A stretch of DNA of 34,647 nt, from the NCBI GenBank assembly GCA_016795145.1, contig JAEUII010000336.1, positions 1 through 34,647 on the forward strand. Reading direction: 5' to 3'. Origin of the DNA: Planctomycetaceae bacterium. GTDB lineage: Bacteria; Planctomycetota; Planctomycetia; Planctomycetales; Planctomycetaceae. Made by a program: the position numbers and the translations under genes. Below are positions 25,724 through 33,984 of the stretch, piece after piece. The notes below the pieces were generated by a model. That model had not been told where the DNA came from, searched no databases, and saw nothing but the letters and a program-made list of their open reading frames with translations. How positions within the stretch are numbered: the stretch's first letter is position 1; each line of letters opens with the position of its first letter.

Positions 25724-25752
25724 AAAAAAGCCCGCCTGGTTGGGCGGGCTTT
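25724..25752 (-). terminator. Intrinsic terminator of the DUF11 gene
   Basis: On the minus strand a 10-bp perfect stem AAAGCCCGCC/GGCGGGCTTT with a 6-base loop runs into six T residues (25729-25724), about 30 bases after the stop codon of the converging gene. On the plus strand it is followed by TTTATTC, so it may also stop transcripts of the Gfo/Idh/MocA gene. Confidence 0.9.
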
Positions 25753-25781
25753 ATTCACTCGTTGGTTGACTCAAGAGTCAC

Positions 25782-27998
25782 TCAGTTCGTGACGGTCGCT
25801 GTTTCTTCGCCAATCAGAGGTTCCGTGATTGACTCGCTGGCGACTCGCAGACGCAGGTGCTGATTGCCGGCTCGCAGACACTTGCCGGAGATCGTGAACG
25901 TTGCAGTTTCACCAGCGGCAATTTCTGGCAGCGAGCGGAAGACCATCACACCGTTCTCAGCGATATATTCGGATGGACCTTCAGCACCGATCAGTTCGAA
26001 GCCAGCAGGAAGTTCACAGGAGAGACCAACAGCACTCGCTGCTCGTGAGCCAGTGTTCTTAATCGTGACCTGCCACTCGATCTCTTCGCCGGCTTTCACA
26101 CTTGGCTGGCTCGCAGCAATCTTCAGATCCAGAGCTGCGGTGCCTTCAATTTGTGTCAGGCTTTCACACATCGTGACCTGACCGTGTTCTGAGATCACGC
26201 CGGCCTGATGCAGTGCTTCGCCCGTCTTTGTTGCCTTCAGAGTCAACTGGAACTCGCTGGATTCTTCCGGCTGCAGAGTCCCAACGAACCACTCAATCGA
26301 ATGATCCGCCTTGGCGTACTTGCCGCCGCGATTCGCCGAGACAAACTCAAAGCCTTCAGGAATTCGGTACTTTGCTCGTACGTTCGCTGACTGAACGATG
26401 CCAGCATTGGAAACTGTCATCTTGTAATCCGCTGTTCGTCCGGACATCTGCTCCTCAGGGCCTGCGATCGCAATCTGCAGCTGAGGCTCAGCGACTTCGA
26501 CAGAGGTTACGCTTTCATCGGTCAGGCCACCTTCCGCGACGGCTCGAACAGCAAGCTCCTGATCTCCGCCTTTGACAGCGGTCAGATTCAGTTTCGCCTG
26601 ACGCGATTCGCCGGGATTCAAAGTGCCAATGTCAATCGTCAGCAGGCTTCCTGAGCGATGCTCAAGACCTTCCGGGATCGCAGCCTGAATGATCACGTTG
26701 CTGGCAATGCCGGTTCCTGGATTGCTGACACGAATGGAGTACGCAGCCTGCTGCCCAACTTCGACCTTCTCAGGCCCCGCGACAGCCACGCCGATCATTG
26801 GTTCCTGGACACTGAACGCTGCCGACGAGCTTCCGGTAAGTCGGACAAAAGCATCCAGTCGCACGTCGCCTCGCTGACGAGGAATGACGCGAAGTTTCAC
26901 GGTGCGACTTTCGCCTGGCTTCAGTTCGCCAAAGGTCCAGGTCGGAACTTCCGTGCCGGACATTGGAGCCGGTGTGGCTTCCAGAACTTCAACTTCCGGC
27001 GGAATGACAGCTTCGGTCATGACACTGCGAACGGTTGACTTGCTGTTATTCTGAACCAGCAGATCAACCTCACATTCCTGTCCGACATTGAATTCACCGT
27101 GGCGAACCCACTGAACGGAAACGCCTGGAGACTGAGGACCAGCTTCTGCAACAGAACCACTCGCAGCAGCAGACTTTGATGCACTGCCCGGCAGAACTCG
27201 ACTGGAACTGACCGGCATCGTGACGTTTGCACGCGGAGCGTTTGCAGCCGTCTTCGTGGCTGGGGCAGCAGGTGTGCCAGCGGCTGGCCCTGCAGGCTTC
27301 TTCTTTTCGGCGAGCACGGCTTTCTCAAAGTCACTCATATCGTCCGTTGATTCAGGAGCGGAGTGCTTGAGGTACGTATTGAATGGATTCTCTTTTTCGT
27401 CGGCTGCAGCTGCAGAATCCTTGCGGATCTGAGTAATCGTGCCCTTCTTTTCTTTTTCAGAGTGAGCTTCGAAACCCGCCTGACGAATTTGTCCCGCAGC
27501 ATTCTTTGAAGCTGACGCATCAGCAACCGGAGACTTTGGAGTGCTCTTCGAAGCTGCGGCTGTTTTCGCCTTCGTCGTCGTCGATGCTGCTGGCTTGTCT
27601 GTGGCCCAGCTGAGGTCCGATTCGTCCTCTACAGATGCCTGCTGCGTGGAGCTTGTGGCTGTGGATTTTGGTGCCTTCGCCTTGGAAGCGACTGGCTTCG
27701 AGGATGTGATCTTCGATTTGCCAGGAGCCGCGCTGGCTTCTGCCGGACCTCGCTCTCTCATGCGGACTTGCTTCGCTGGAGCAGCAGATTCTTCGCTGGT
27801 AGCTTCAGTGGCTTCTTCCGCTTCCGGCTTGGCAGAGAAGTATTCGGTCGACTTCGAGCTGCTGCGTGCCGTTCGGGATGACGTCCGAGCATTCTGGCGG
27901 TCCCATTCAGCGAACGGATTTCCGTCCTGAGCGGCCACAGGGGCTGCCCCAAGCGCCATCAGGAAGAGTGCTTTCAGGTATGACCGTCGAATAGGCAT
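25782..27998 (-). CDS. Exported protein with four DUF11-type Ig-like domains
   Basis: The 738-residue product starts with a signal peptide (MPIRRSYLKALFLMALGAAP, cleavage near VAA-QDG). Residues about 30-285 are a disordered region rich in Ala, Ser, Lys and Thr. Four beta-sandwich domains of the DUF11/CARDB kind follow at about 290-400, 401-505, 506-620 and 623-738; each has the pattern V(R/K/T)(V/I)(S/K/Q)N-G followed by IPEG or LPAG and GTL-PGES (for example YSIRVSNPGTGIASNVIIQA and WQVTIKNTGSRAASAVGLSC). Such domains occur in cell-surface and matrix proteins; there is no enzymatic motif and no visible anchor. The frame is open upstream to 28145, but the ATG at 27998 has GGAGGT five bases before it and starts exactly at the signal peptide. 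A terminator follows. Planctomycete envelope or stalk matrix is a possible location. Confidence 0.88.
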   Translation of the reverse strand: MPIRRSYLKALFLMALGAAPVAAQDGNPFAEWDRQNARTSSRTARSSSKSTEYFSAKPEAEEATEATSEESAAPAKQVRMRERGPAEASAAPGKSKITSSKPVASKAKAPKSTATSSTQQASVEDESDLSWATDKPAASTTTKAKTAAASKSTPKSPVADASASKNAAGQIRQAGFEAHSEKEKKGTITQIRKDSAAAADEKENPFNTYLKHSAPESTDDMSDFEKAVLAEKKKPAGPAAGTPAAPATKTAANAPRANVTMPVSSSRVLPGSASKSAAASGSVAEAGPQSPGVSVQWVRHGEFNVGQECEVDLLVQNNSKSTVRSVMTEAVIPPEVEVLEATPAPMSGTEVPTWTFGELKPGESRTVKLRVIPRQRGDVRLDAFVRLTGSSSAAFSVQEPMIGVAVAGPEKVEVGQQAAYSIRVSNPGTGIASNVIIQAAIPEGLEHRSGSLLTIDIGTLNPGESRQAKLNLTAVKGGDQELAVRAVAEGGLTDESVTSVEVAEPQLQIAIAGPEEQMSGRTADYKMTVSNAGIVQSANVRAKYRIPEGFEFVSANRGGKYAKADHSIEWFVGTLQPEESSEFQLTLKATKTGEALHQAGVISEHGQVTMCESLTQIEGTAALDLKIAASQPSVKAGEEIEWQVTIKNTGSRAASAVGLSCELPAGFELIGAEGPSEYIAENGVMVFRSLPEIAAGETATFTISGKCLRAGNQHLRLRVASESITEPLIGEETATVTN

Positions 27999-28426
27999 AG
28001 AGACCTCCGGAACGTCAGGAATCGCAACGCGTGGGCAGCGCAAATCGTTCTGCGTGAACGCTGCACAGGAATTCATCGATCGTTCCGACTGTGAGGCTTG
28101 AATCGATTTGTCAGACGAAAGCGTTTGCGACGGTCGTGAGGACAATTCTTTCAGTCTCCCCTCACAAAACAGGCCAGCAGCGGCAGTTTCCGCGGAATTG
28201 CCAATGGCTTCGCCTTTTCTGCGGCGGACACGAGCCGATGTCCGATTACCAAATTTGAGAGCTAATGGATTGCGAGTTTTCCCTGCAAACCTCTACACTG
28301 CCTGTCCATTGGCGTTTTGCAAACACACGTCTCGCCAGTGCCCCTTGATCTCAACATCCAACCTGATCCCCTCCCTGCTGCTTCCCACCCCACAATCGCA
28401 AACAGAGTTGCCCAAAGGAGTCGAGT
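27999..28426. other. Divergent promoter region of the DUF11 and first DUF1501 genes
   Basis: No gene is supported in these 428 bases. Divergent starts at 27998 (minus) and 28427 (plus) place both promoters here. I can suggest only one candidate on the plus strand (28270-28299), and nothing palindromic stands out. Confidence 0.5.
28270..28299 (+). promoter_or_regulatory. Weak candidate promoter for the first DUF1501 gene
   Basis: TTGCGA and TACACT are separated by 18 bases and lie about 130 bases before the start codon. Each box matches consensus at four of six positions, which is no more than suggestive. Confidence 0.22.
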
Positions 28427-29899
28427 ATGCTGGTCATTCCAGGTCGCTATGGCAAAGACACATGTGACGGATATTCGCGCCGAGCCGTTTTGCGAGTTGG
28501 CAGCTCTGCACTTGCGGGATTGAGTGCCGCGACGCTACTGGAAAAGGCGGCTGGTGCGGGCGAAGTCAGCGACGAAGAAGCACGCTACGGCGGCAAGGGC
28601 TTCGGTTCTGCCAAGAGCGTGATCCTTCTGTACTTGCAGGGTGGACCAAGTCACCTGGATCTCTGGGACCCAAAGACGAACGTCCCGGACAATGTTCGCA
28701 GCGTGTTCACGAACATTGATACGAAGATTCCCGGAGTTCAGTTTACGGAACTCCTTCCAAAGCTGTCACAGCAGATCCATCGCGCGACCCTCATCCGCTC
28801 ATTGAGCTACACGCCGATTGGTTTGTTCAACCATACCGCCGCGATTTATCAGATGCTGACAGGCTACACGGCTGACAACGTCAGCCCGTCCGGTCAGCTG
28901 GAGCCACCAAGCCCAAAGGACTTCCCGAACTTCGGCTGCAACATCGTGAAGCTGAAGCCTCTGACCGCGCCAATGCTGCCGTTCGTCATGATGCCTCGCC
29001 CGCTCCAGGAAAGTAACGTCATTGGAAAAGCCGGCACTGCGGGCTTCCTCGGACGCGCGTTCGATCCGTACTACCTTTATCCAGCCGGCGACGATATGGA
29101 TATGGCGAAGATGGAACGAATCCGAGTCGACGATTTGTCGCTTCGACAGGACGTTCCGCTCGATCGCCTTCAGCGCCGTGCGTCGTTGCGAGACACGGTC
29201 AGTGCCGGAATGAAGAGTCTCGATCGCGCTGTGAATCAGTATGCTCTGAATGAGTACTACGAGAAGGCTCTGAGCCTGGTGCTTTCCGGCAAGGCTCGTG
29301 AAGCCTTCAGTCTGTCTTCAGAGACTCAGGAGTTGCGCGACAAGTACGGCAACAACACGTTCGGCCAGAGCTGCCTGCTGGCTCGCCGTCTTGTCGAAGC
29401 CGGAACGCGAGTTGTCGAAGTCAACTGGCCAAAGGTTGCGAACAGTGACAACCATTCCTGGGACGTGCACACAGGCCTTAGCCAGCGCATGAAGACTCAG
29501 TCAGCACCGATGCTCGATTCAGCGATCTCAGCCTTGCTGGAAGACCTCGATGAACGTGGTCTGCTGAAGGACACTCTGGTTGTTGCGGTTGGTGAATTCG
29601 GACGCAGCCCCAAGCGAGGCGTCAGCACGTCCGGAAACAGCAACAGCGACGACGGTCGAGACCACTGGCCATACTGCTACACAGGCCTCGTGGCGGGCGC
29701 CGGAATTCGTCGTGGTTACGTCCATGGCAAGTCAGACGAAACCGGTTCGTCTCCAACGGAATCGCCGGTTCATCCAGGCGAACTGCTTGCGACGATTTAC
29801 CATGCCGTCGGTCTCTACCCACGCCGAACGGTCTACAACCATCTGAATCAGCCACGAGAAATGGTGAAGTCTGACGCGGTGATGGAACTGTTCTCCTGA
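28427..29899 (+). CDS. DUF1501 Tat-exported protein (first of two)
   Basis: The 490-residue product has a twin-arginine signal ([16 protein letters not shown]) and then the DUF1501 fold, which belongs to the alkaline-phosphatase/sulfatase-like superfamily. Motifs include [18 protein letters not shown] at about 66-83, NHSWDVHTG at about 342, [13 protein letters not shown] near 385, and [17 protein letters not shown] near 405. The conserved Asp and His residues suggest metal binding, but the reaction is unknown. These genes commonly stand next to a cytochrome-type DUF1549/DUF1553 gene in planctomycetes; none is present here. ATG at 28427 has AAAGGAG seven bases upstream. The second DUF1501 gene follows on the same strand, 200 bases away, across a palindromic repeat. 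Confidence 0.92.
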   Translation: MLVIPGRYGKDTCDGYSRRAVLRVGSSALAGLSAATLLEKAAGAGEVSDEEARYGGKGFGSAKSVILLYLQGGPSHLDLWDPKTNVPDNVRSVFTNIDTKIPGVQFTELLPKLSQQIHRATLIRSLSYTPIGLFNHTAAIYQMLTGYTADNVSPSGQLEPPSPKDFPNFGCNIVKLKPLTAPMLPFVMMPRPLQESNVIGKAGTAGFLGRAFDPYYLYPAGDDMDMAKMERIRVDDLSLRQDVPLDRLQRRASLRDTVSAGMKSLDRAVNQYALNEYYEKALSLVLSGKAREAFSLSSETQELRDKYGNNTFGQSCLLARRLVEAGTRVVEVNWPKVANSDNHSWDVHTGLSQRMKTQSAPMLDSAISALLEDLDERGLLKDTLVVAVGEFGRSPKRGVSTSGNSNSDDGRDHWPYCYTGLVAGAGIRRGYVHGKSDETGSSPTESPVHPGELLATIYHAVGLYPRRTVYNHLNQPREMVKSDAVMELFS

Positions 29900-29937
29900 C
29901 AGGACCGGTGCTCCGTCAGAACAACGAAGAGGGGTTC

Positions 29938-30008
29938 GTCATTCCCGCGCTGGCGGGAATGACCGGAACCCAGCTTTCAACGTTCTGGGTTCCCGCCTGC
30001 GCGGGAAC
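29938..30008. repeat. Paired hairpins of the GTCATTCCCGC type
   Basis: Hairpin one is GTCATTCCCGC-GCTG-GCGGGAATGAC (11-bp perfect stem, 29938-29963). Hairpin two is GTTCCCGC-CTGC-GCGGGAAC (29989-30008). Between them AACCCAG and CTGGGTT can also pair, making a nested structure. This motif family is familiar from dispersed repeats of proteobacteria and others. It lies between the two DUF1501 genes, 39 bases after the first stop. Confidence 0.8.
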
Positions 30009-30099
30009 GACGGCTAACCACAAATCGTTGATGGTTTGACGCCACACCTCTCTCCGTGTGGCCTGGCTTCCGCATTGTTCCCGGATCACGGAGCAGACC

Positions 30100-31470
30100 A
30101 TGTCCGGACAGTCTTCACCACACAGTAGTCTTCTGTCTGCCCAGTTTGGGCCGTCGTCCGACCCTGTTATTCAGGTTGGACGGCGACGATGGATGCTGCA
30201 GGCGGGACTTTCCGGCATTGCAGGTCTCTCCCTGCCTCTCCTGCTGAAGGCTCGAGCGGAAGGGGCATCGAACAATCGCCCAGGTTCAGTTCGTTCCGTG
30301 ATTCAAATCTGGCTTTCGGGTGGCCCGAGCCAGATTGATATGTGGGACATGAAGCCAGACATGCCCCCGGAGATTCGGGGCCCGTTTCAGCCAATTTTCA
30401 CCTGTGTTCCTGGCGTGCAGATCTGCGAACACATGCCGCTGCAGGCAGCCATGATGGACAAGTTCACCCTTGTTCGATCGATGGATGCAAAGGCCAGCAA
30501 TCATACGCCGATCACGTTTCAGGCCGCGAACCCCAAAGCCCAGCGTACCGAGATCGGCAGACAGGGCGGTGGCTACCCATCGATGGGATCCATCGCTGCG
30601 AAATTCCGCGGTCCAAATCGTTCGGGCATGCCGGCCTACGTGGCGTTGGCCAACAGCATGGTGGCCGACATCTACGGAGCTGGTGACCTTGGACAAGCCT
30701 ACGAACCTTTGGACGGAGTTCGAATCAACGGCAAGTTCTCACTTCCCAAAGGCATCGAGCTGGCGCGACTGCAGGATCGCAATTCCCTGCGAACTGAACT
30801 CGATCGGTTTCGACGATCGATCGACTCTTCCGTCGGATTTCAGCAGCAGGATCGTTACACGCAGGAAGCCTATGATCTGGTTCTTGGCGGAGCCGCTCAG
30901 AAGGCTTTCGACCTGACACAGGAACCCGATGAAATTCGAAATCGCTACGGGCGAGATTCGATGGGAGAGAAGACTCTGCTGGCTCGGCGACTTGTCGAAG
31001 CGGGCGTGACATTCGTGACACTCAGCGATGCCTGGGGCCATTGGGATCATCATGGCGATGAAGTTCAGTGGGGCGGCATCGCCAAAGGCCTCACACCGAT
31101 GCTGCCGGTGCTTGACCGTGGAATCACCGCACTCGTCAGTGACCTCGAAAACCGTGGACTGCTGGATTCGACCCTTGTCGTGGTCATCGGCGAATTCGGA
31201 CGAAGCCCAGTCATGACAAAGACTGCCGGTCGCGACCATTGGCCGAATGTCATGTCCTTTACGCTCGCTGGTGGAGGATTTGGCGGCGGTCGTGTGATCG
31301 GTGCAACAGATCGGCGAGGCGGCGAGATCCATGAAACGCCACTTGGTCCGGGTGACCTCGCTGCCACCGTCTTCCGTCATCTGGAAATCGACCCGTCATC
31401 GCACTGGGTCAATCCCTCCGGCCGTCCCGTTCCGCTCGTCGAACAGGGCACCCCGCTGCAGAGTATTTAG
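30100..31470 (+). CDS. DUF1501 Tat-exported protein (second of two)
   Basis: The 456-residue product carries a twin-arginine signal (VGRRRWMLQAGLSGIAGLSL) after a 40-residue Ser-rich leader. The DUF1501 motifs are VIQIWLSGGPSQIDMWDMKP, DAWGHWDHHGDEV, VVVIGEFGRSPVMTK, and GRDHWPNVMSFTLAGGG. It is a paralogue of the upstream gene but clearly diverged: the WGHWDHH block is fuller and the leader is different. ATG at 30100 has GGAG six bases upstream; the longer frame from GTG 30058 would lack a ribosome site. Function unknown, as for its neighbour. Confidence 0.91.
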   Translation: MSGQSSPHSSLLSAQFGPSSDPVIQVGRRRWMLQAGLSGIAGLSLPLLLKARAEGASNNRPGSVRSVIQIWLSGGPSQIDMWDMKPDMPPEIRGPFQPIFTCVPGVQICEHMPLQAAMMDKFTLVRSMDAKASNHTPITFQAANPKAQRTEIGRQGGGYPSMGSIAAKFRGPNRSGMPAYVALANSMVADIYGAGDLGQAYEPLDGVRINGKFSLPKGIELARLQDRNSLRTELDRFRRSIDSSVGFQQQDRYTQEAYDLVLGGAAQKAFDLTQEPDEIRNRYGRDSMGEKTLLARRLVEAGVTFVTLSDAWGHWDHHGDEVQWGGIAKGLTPMLPVLDRGITALVSDLENRGLLDSTLVVVIGEFGRSPVMTKTAGRDHWPNVMSFTLAGGGFGGGRVIGATDRRGGEIHETPLGPGDLAATVFRHLEIDPSSHWVNPSGRPVPLVEQGTPLQSI

Positions 31471-31801
31471 TGCGTCTTCTCGCATTCAGGCTCGAGCCTT
31501 CGATGTTGCCGTAGTGGATCTTGCTAAAGATCCTTTACAAACACGAGTCGTTTTCCGATCACGGTCTCTCAAGACCGTCAAAGCCAGGCATCAGTTTCCA
31601 GAGCCTGCCGGATTCCACAGACCACCCACGTTGAACAGACTTGAGCACATGTTCAGGCTCCGATAAACAGGGAAAAGCGTTCGTGTTGGCTGAACAGGTG
31701 GTTGCCAGCGGGTAAGCTGTTCCCAAAAACAACCGGGGCAAGGTGCGCACGGTTTTTGGTCTGGCCCCTGCCCTCTGTGAGCCATCACGAAGCAAGATCG
31801 T
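31471..31801. other. Gap before the MacAB-type operon
   Basis: No gene is supported in these 331 bases; open frames on both strands are short and lack signals. It holds one arm of a 31-bp inverted repeat pair (31503-31533) and presumably the operon promoter, which I cannot place. Confidence 0.5.
31503..31533 (+). repeat. 31-bp repeat with hairpin GGATCTT-GCTA-AAGATCC, left copy
   Basis: The sequence (starting ATGTTGCCGTAGTGG) matches the reverse complement of 33178-33208 at 30 of 31 positions. The 7-bp stem with tetraloop GCTA is at 31516-31533. The two copies flank the adaptor gene. Confidence 0.82.
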
Positions 31802-33094
31802 ATGTCGGAAACCAGTTCAACTGCACCCAGCGATGCCCTGAATCGACTCAAGATCCGTCGTGGCAATCAGCAAAGACCGCCTTCTGCCATTGGTCGACTG
31901 TTCCGCTTTGTTGTGGTTCTTGTTGTGCTGTTTGGCATGATCGGCGGCGCGGTTATTTATGGGCAGTCGAAGGGCTGGATTGCCAACTGGGATCGCCTGC
32001 TGGAGTCAGTACAGCCGAAGCAGGAAGTGCGAATCTCCATCGTCAGTGTGGAAACCGGTCGACAGGCCGACGCATCCGTCGTCGCGACAGGATTCATTGA
32101 ATCACGCCAGCAGGCCAGAATCGGAGCGCGTGCCACGGGCCGGATCGAATCGGTTCATGTGGAAGAAGGCGCGAAGGTCAAGCTCGGCGACACCCTTGCT
32201 GTGCTTGAACACGCAGACCTGGATGCATCACTCTCTGCTGTGGAAGCAACAGCCGCACGGGCTCGAAGCGAACTGCAGGAACAGGAAGTTGAGATTCAGC
32301 GGACAAAGCGAGATCTCGATCGTGCAGAAAAGTCCTATGCCAACAAGACGATGACGATGGCCGAGTACGACACAGCTCGTTTTCAGCATGACGCAGCCGT
32401 CGCACGTAAAGACTCATTGGAAGCAGCCATCCGCCTTGCGGAAGCGAGGGTGCTGGAGGCAAAGCAGCTGCGAGAAAACATGTTCGTTCGCGCACCGTTC
32501 GCCGGGACAGTGATCTCCAAAGACGCGGAAGTGGGTGAATCCATCATGCCGGGTGGAATGGGTGAAGCATCGGGCCGAGGATCGGTCGTGACAATCGCGG
32601 ATCTGGATCATCTGGAAGTTGACTGCGACGTCAAAGAAGACTTCATCTCCCGAGTCAAAGCTGATCAGGAAGTGGAGATCGCAGTGGATGCCGTGCCAGA
32701 TCGTCGCTATCGCGGGAAAGTTCGCAAAGTGATTCCGATGGGTGATCGGGCACGAGCCACCGTGAAGGTCAAAGTGGAAATCCTCGACTCGGACGAAAAT
32801 CTGTTCCCGGACATGAGCAGCACGGTCTACTTCCTGTCGGCCAAAGCTCCGGAAGCAGAAGTGAACCAGAAGCCTCGCATCTTCTGTTCGAATGAAGGAA
32901 TCCGATCAGAAGGCGATGCAACGTTCGCCTGGACGCTGACCGATGACGAGCGACTGAAAAAGGTGGCCATCAAGACTGGTGAAAAGAAAGAAGACCGCAC
33001 GGAGATTCTTGAAGGTCTTTCGGGCGGAGAAAAAGTTGTCGTCAGCGAACCAAAGGAATTCCGGGAAGGCCTGCTGGTCAAGACGGCTCAATAG
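31802..33094 (+). CDS. Membrane-fusion (periplasmic adaptor) protein, MacA/HlyD type
   Basis: The 430-residue product has a cytoplasmic N-terminus, one membrane helix (about 33-53), a split biotinyl-lipoyl domain (ARIGARATGRIESVHVEEGA at about 102-121 and FVRAPFAGTVISKDAEVGES at about 225-245), a coiled-coil hairpin (about 140-215, heptads such as RSELQEQEVEIQRTKRDLDR), and beta-barrel and membrane-proximal domains up to the end. Adaptors of this kind link an inner-membrane ABC transporter to an outer-membrane channel in MacAB-type systems. The coiled-coil is short, as in MacA. The next two genes encode the matching ATPase and permease. ATG at 31802 is the first Met with a plausible leader; the upstream purine run is weak. 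No outer-membrane channel gene is in the window. Confidence 0.92.
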   Translation: MSETSSTAPSDALNRLKIRRGNQQRPPSAIGRLFRFVVVLVVLFGMIGGAVIYGQSKGWIANWDRLLESVQPKQEVRISIVSVETGRQADASVVATGFIESRQQARIGARATGRIESVHVEEGAKVKLGDTLAVLEHADLDASLSAVEATAARARSELQEQEVEIQRTKRDLDRAEKSYANKTMTMAEYDTARFQHDAAVARKDSLEAAIRLAEARVLEAKQLRENMFVRAPFAGTVISKDAEVGESIMPGGMGEASGRGSVVTIADLDHLEVDCDVKEDFISRVKADQEVEIAVDAVPDRRYRGKVRKVIPMGDRARATVKVKVEILDSDENLFPDMSSTVYFLSAKAPEAEVNQKPRIFCSNEGIRSEGDATFAWTLTDDERLKKVAIKTGEKKEDRTEILEGLSGGEKVVVSEPKEFREGLLVKTAQ

Positions 33095-33151
33095 TGACAC
33101 AAAACAGCAAACACAGTAGTGCTTCGGAGAGCTTTGAAGTTTGGGTGTTGG

Positions 33152-33208
33152 ACCTTGCGAAAGGTGCTGGAACGGTGGGATCTTTAGCAAGATCCACTAC
33201 AGCAACAT
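33152..33208 (-). repeat. Repeat with paired hairpins, right copy, inside the operon
   Basis: It contains ACCTT-GCGA-AAGGT (33152-33165) and GGATCTT-TAGC-AAGATCC (33178-33195), the second being the inverted copy of 31503-31533. It lies in the 179-base gap between adaptor and ATPase genes. No T-run follows, so transcription can probably pass; it could lower expression of the downstream pair or stabilise the upstream message. Confidence 0.78.
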
Positions 33209-33273
33209 TCACTACCTCCAACCACAATCTTTGGGCTCGATGACGCAGTAGTTCCATCAAAGAAGGTTAAGAC

Positions 33274-33984
33274 GTGGCCGACGATTTCATTGTTCGAGTG
33301 CAGGATGTCAGCAAAGTGTTCTATCGCGGCAGCATGGAAATCCCCGTGCTGGAGAACATCAACCTTCAATTGAAGAAGGGCGATTACCTCGCACTCATGG
33401 GGCCATCGGGCTCGGGTAAGACGACTCTGTTGAATTTGATCGCAGGGCTTGACCGCCCCTCGTCAGGTGTCGTGGATGTTTGCGACACGGATCTCGGCAA
33501 AGCCTCGGAAGGGACACTGGCAAAGTGGCGATCGGAACACGTCGGGTTCATCTTCCAGATGTATAACCTGATCCCCGTTCTGACAGCCTTCGAGAACGTG
33601 GAGCTGCCGCTGACACTGACGAACCTGTCCCGACGAGAACGGGCCGAACACGTCAAAACCGCGCTGGAAGTGGTTGGTCTTGGTTCACGCATGGATCACT
33701 ATCCCCGACAGCTTTCCGGTGGACAGGAACAGCGCGTCGCGATTGCTCGCGCAATTGTGACCGACCCGGCTCTTCTGGTTGCGGACGAACCCACAGGAGA
33801 CCTCGATGCAAAGTCCGCTGGTGAAATTCTCGATCTCATGCAACGTCTGAATACGGAGTTCGGCAAGACAATTGTGATGGTCACCCACGACCCCAATGCT
33901 GCAGCTCGAGCCAGCCGAATTCTTCACCTGGAGAAGGGTGTCCTTGTCGAAGACACGCACGTTGCAAAAGGAGCTGCTCGATGA
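33274..33984 (+). CDS. ABC transporter ATPase, MacB/LolD type
   Basis: The 236-residue product has Walker [11 protein letters not shown]-loop [12 protein letters not shown], signature [15 protein letters not shown], Walker [13 protein letters not shown] and H-loop MVTHDP. The MacB/LolD-like pattern fits the type VII ABC class. The start codon is GTG at 33274, with AGAAGG seven bases upstream. Its stop codon overlaps the ATG of the permease gene (ATGA), which indicates translational coupling. Together with the adaptor it forms the ATP-driven part of an export or membrane-extraction complex. Confidence 0.95.
   Translation: MADDFIVRVQDVSKVFYRGSMEIPVLENINLQLKKGDYLALMGPSGSGKTTLLNLIAGLDRPSSGVVDVCDTDLGKASEGTLAKWRSEHVGFIFQMYNLIPVLTAFENVELPLTLTNLSRRERAEHVKTALEVVGLGSRMDHYPRQLSGGQEQRVAIARAIVTDPALLVADEPTGDLDAKSAGEILDLMQRLNTEFGKTIVMVTHDPNAAARASRILHLEKGVLVEDTHVAKGAAR

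Noticed and set aside
27999..28145. A longer N-terminus for the DUF11 protein
   Set aside because: The ATG at 27998 coincides with a signal peptide and has a strong ribosome site; the 49 extra residues would block export.
31301..31666. A plus-strand open frame across the end of the second DUF1501 gene
   Set aside because: It overlaps the DUF1501 gene in another frame and continues into a hairpin repeat.
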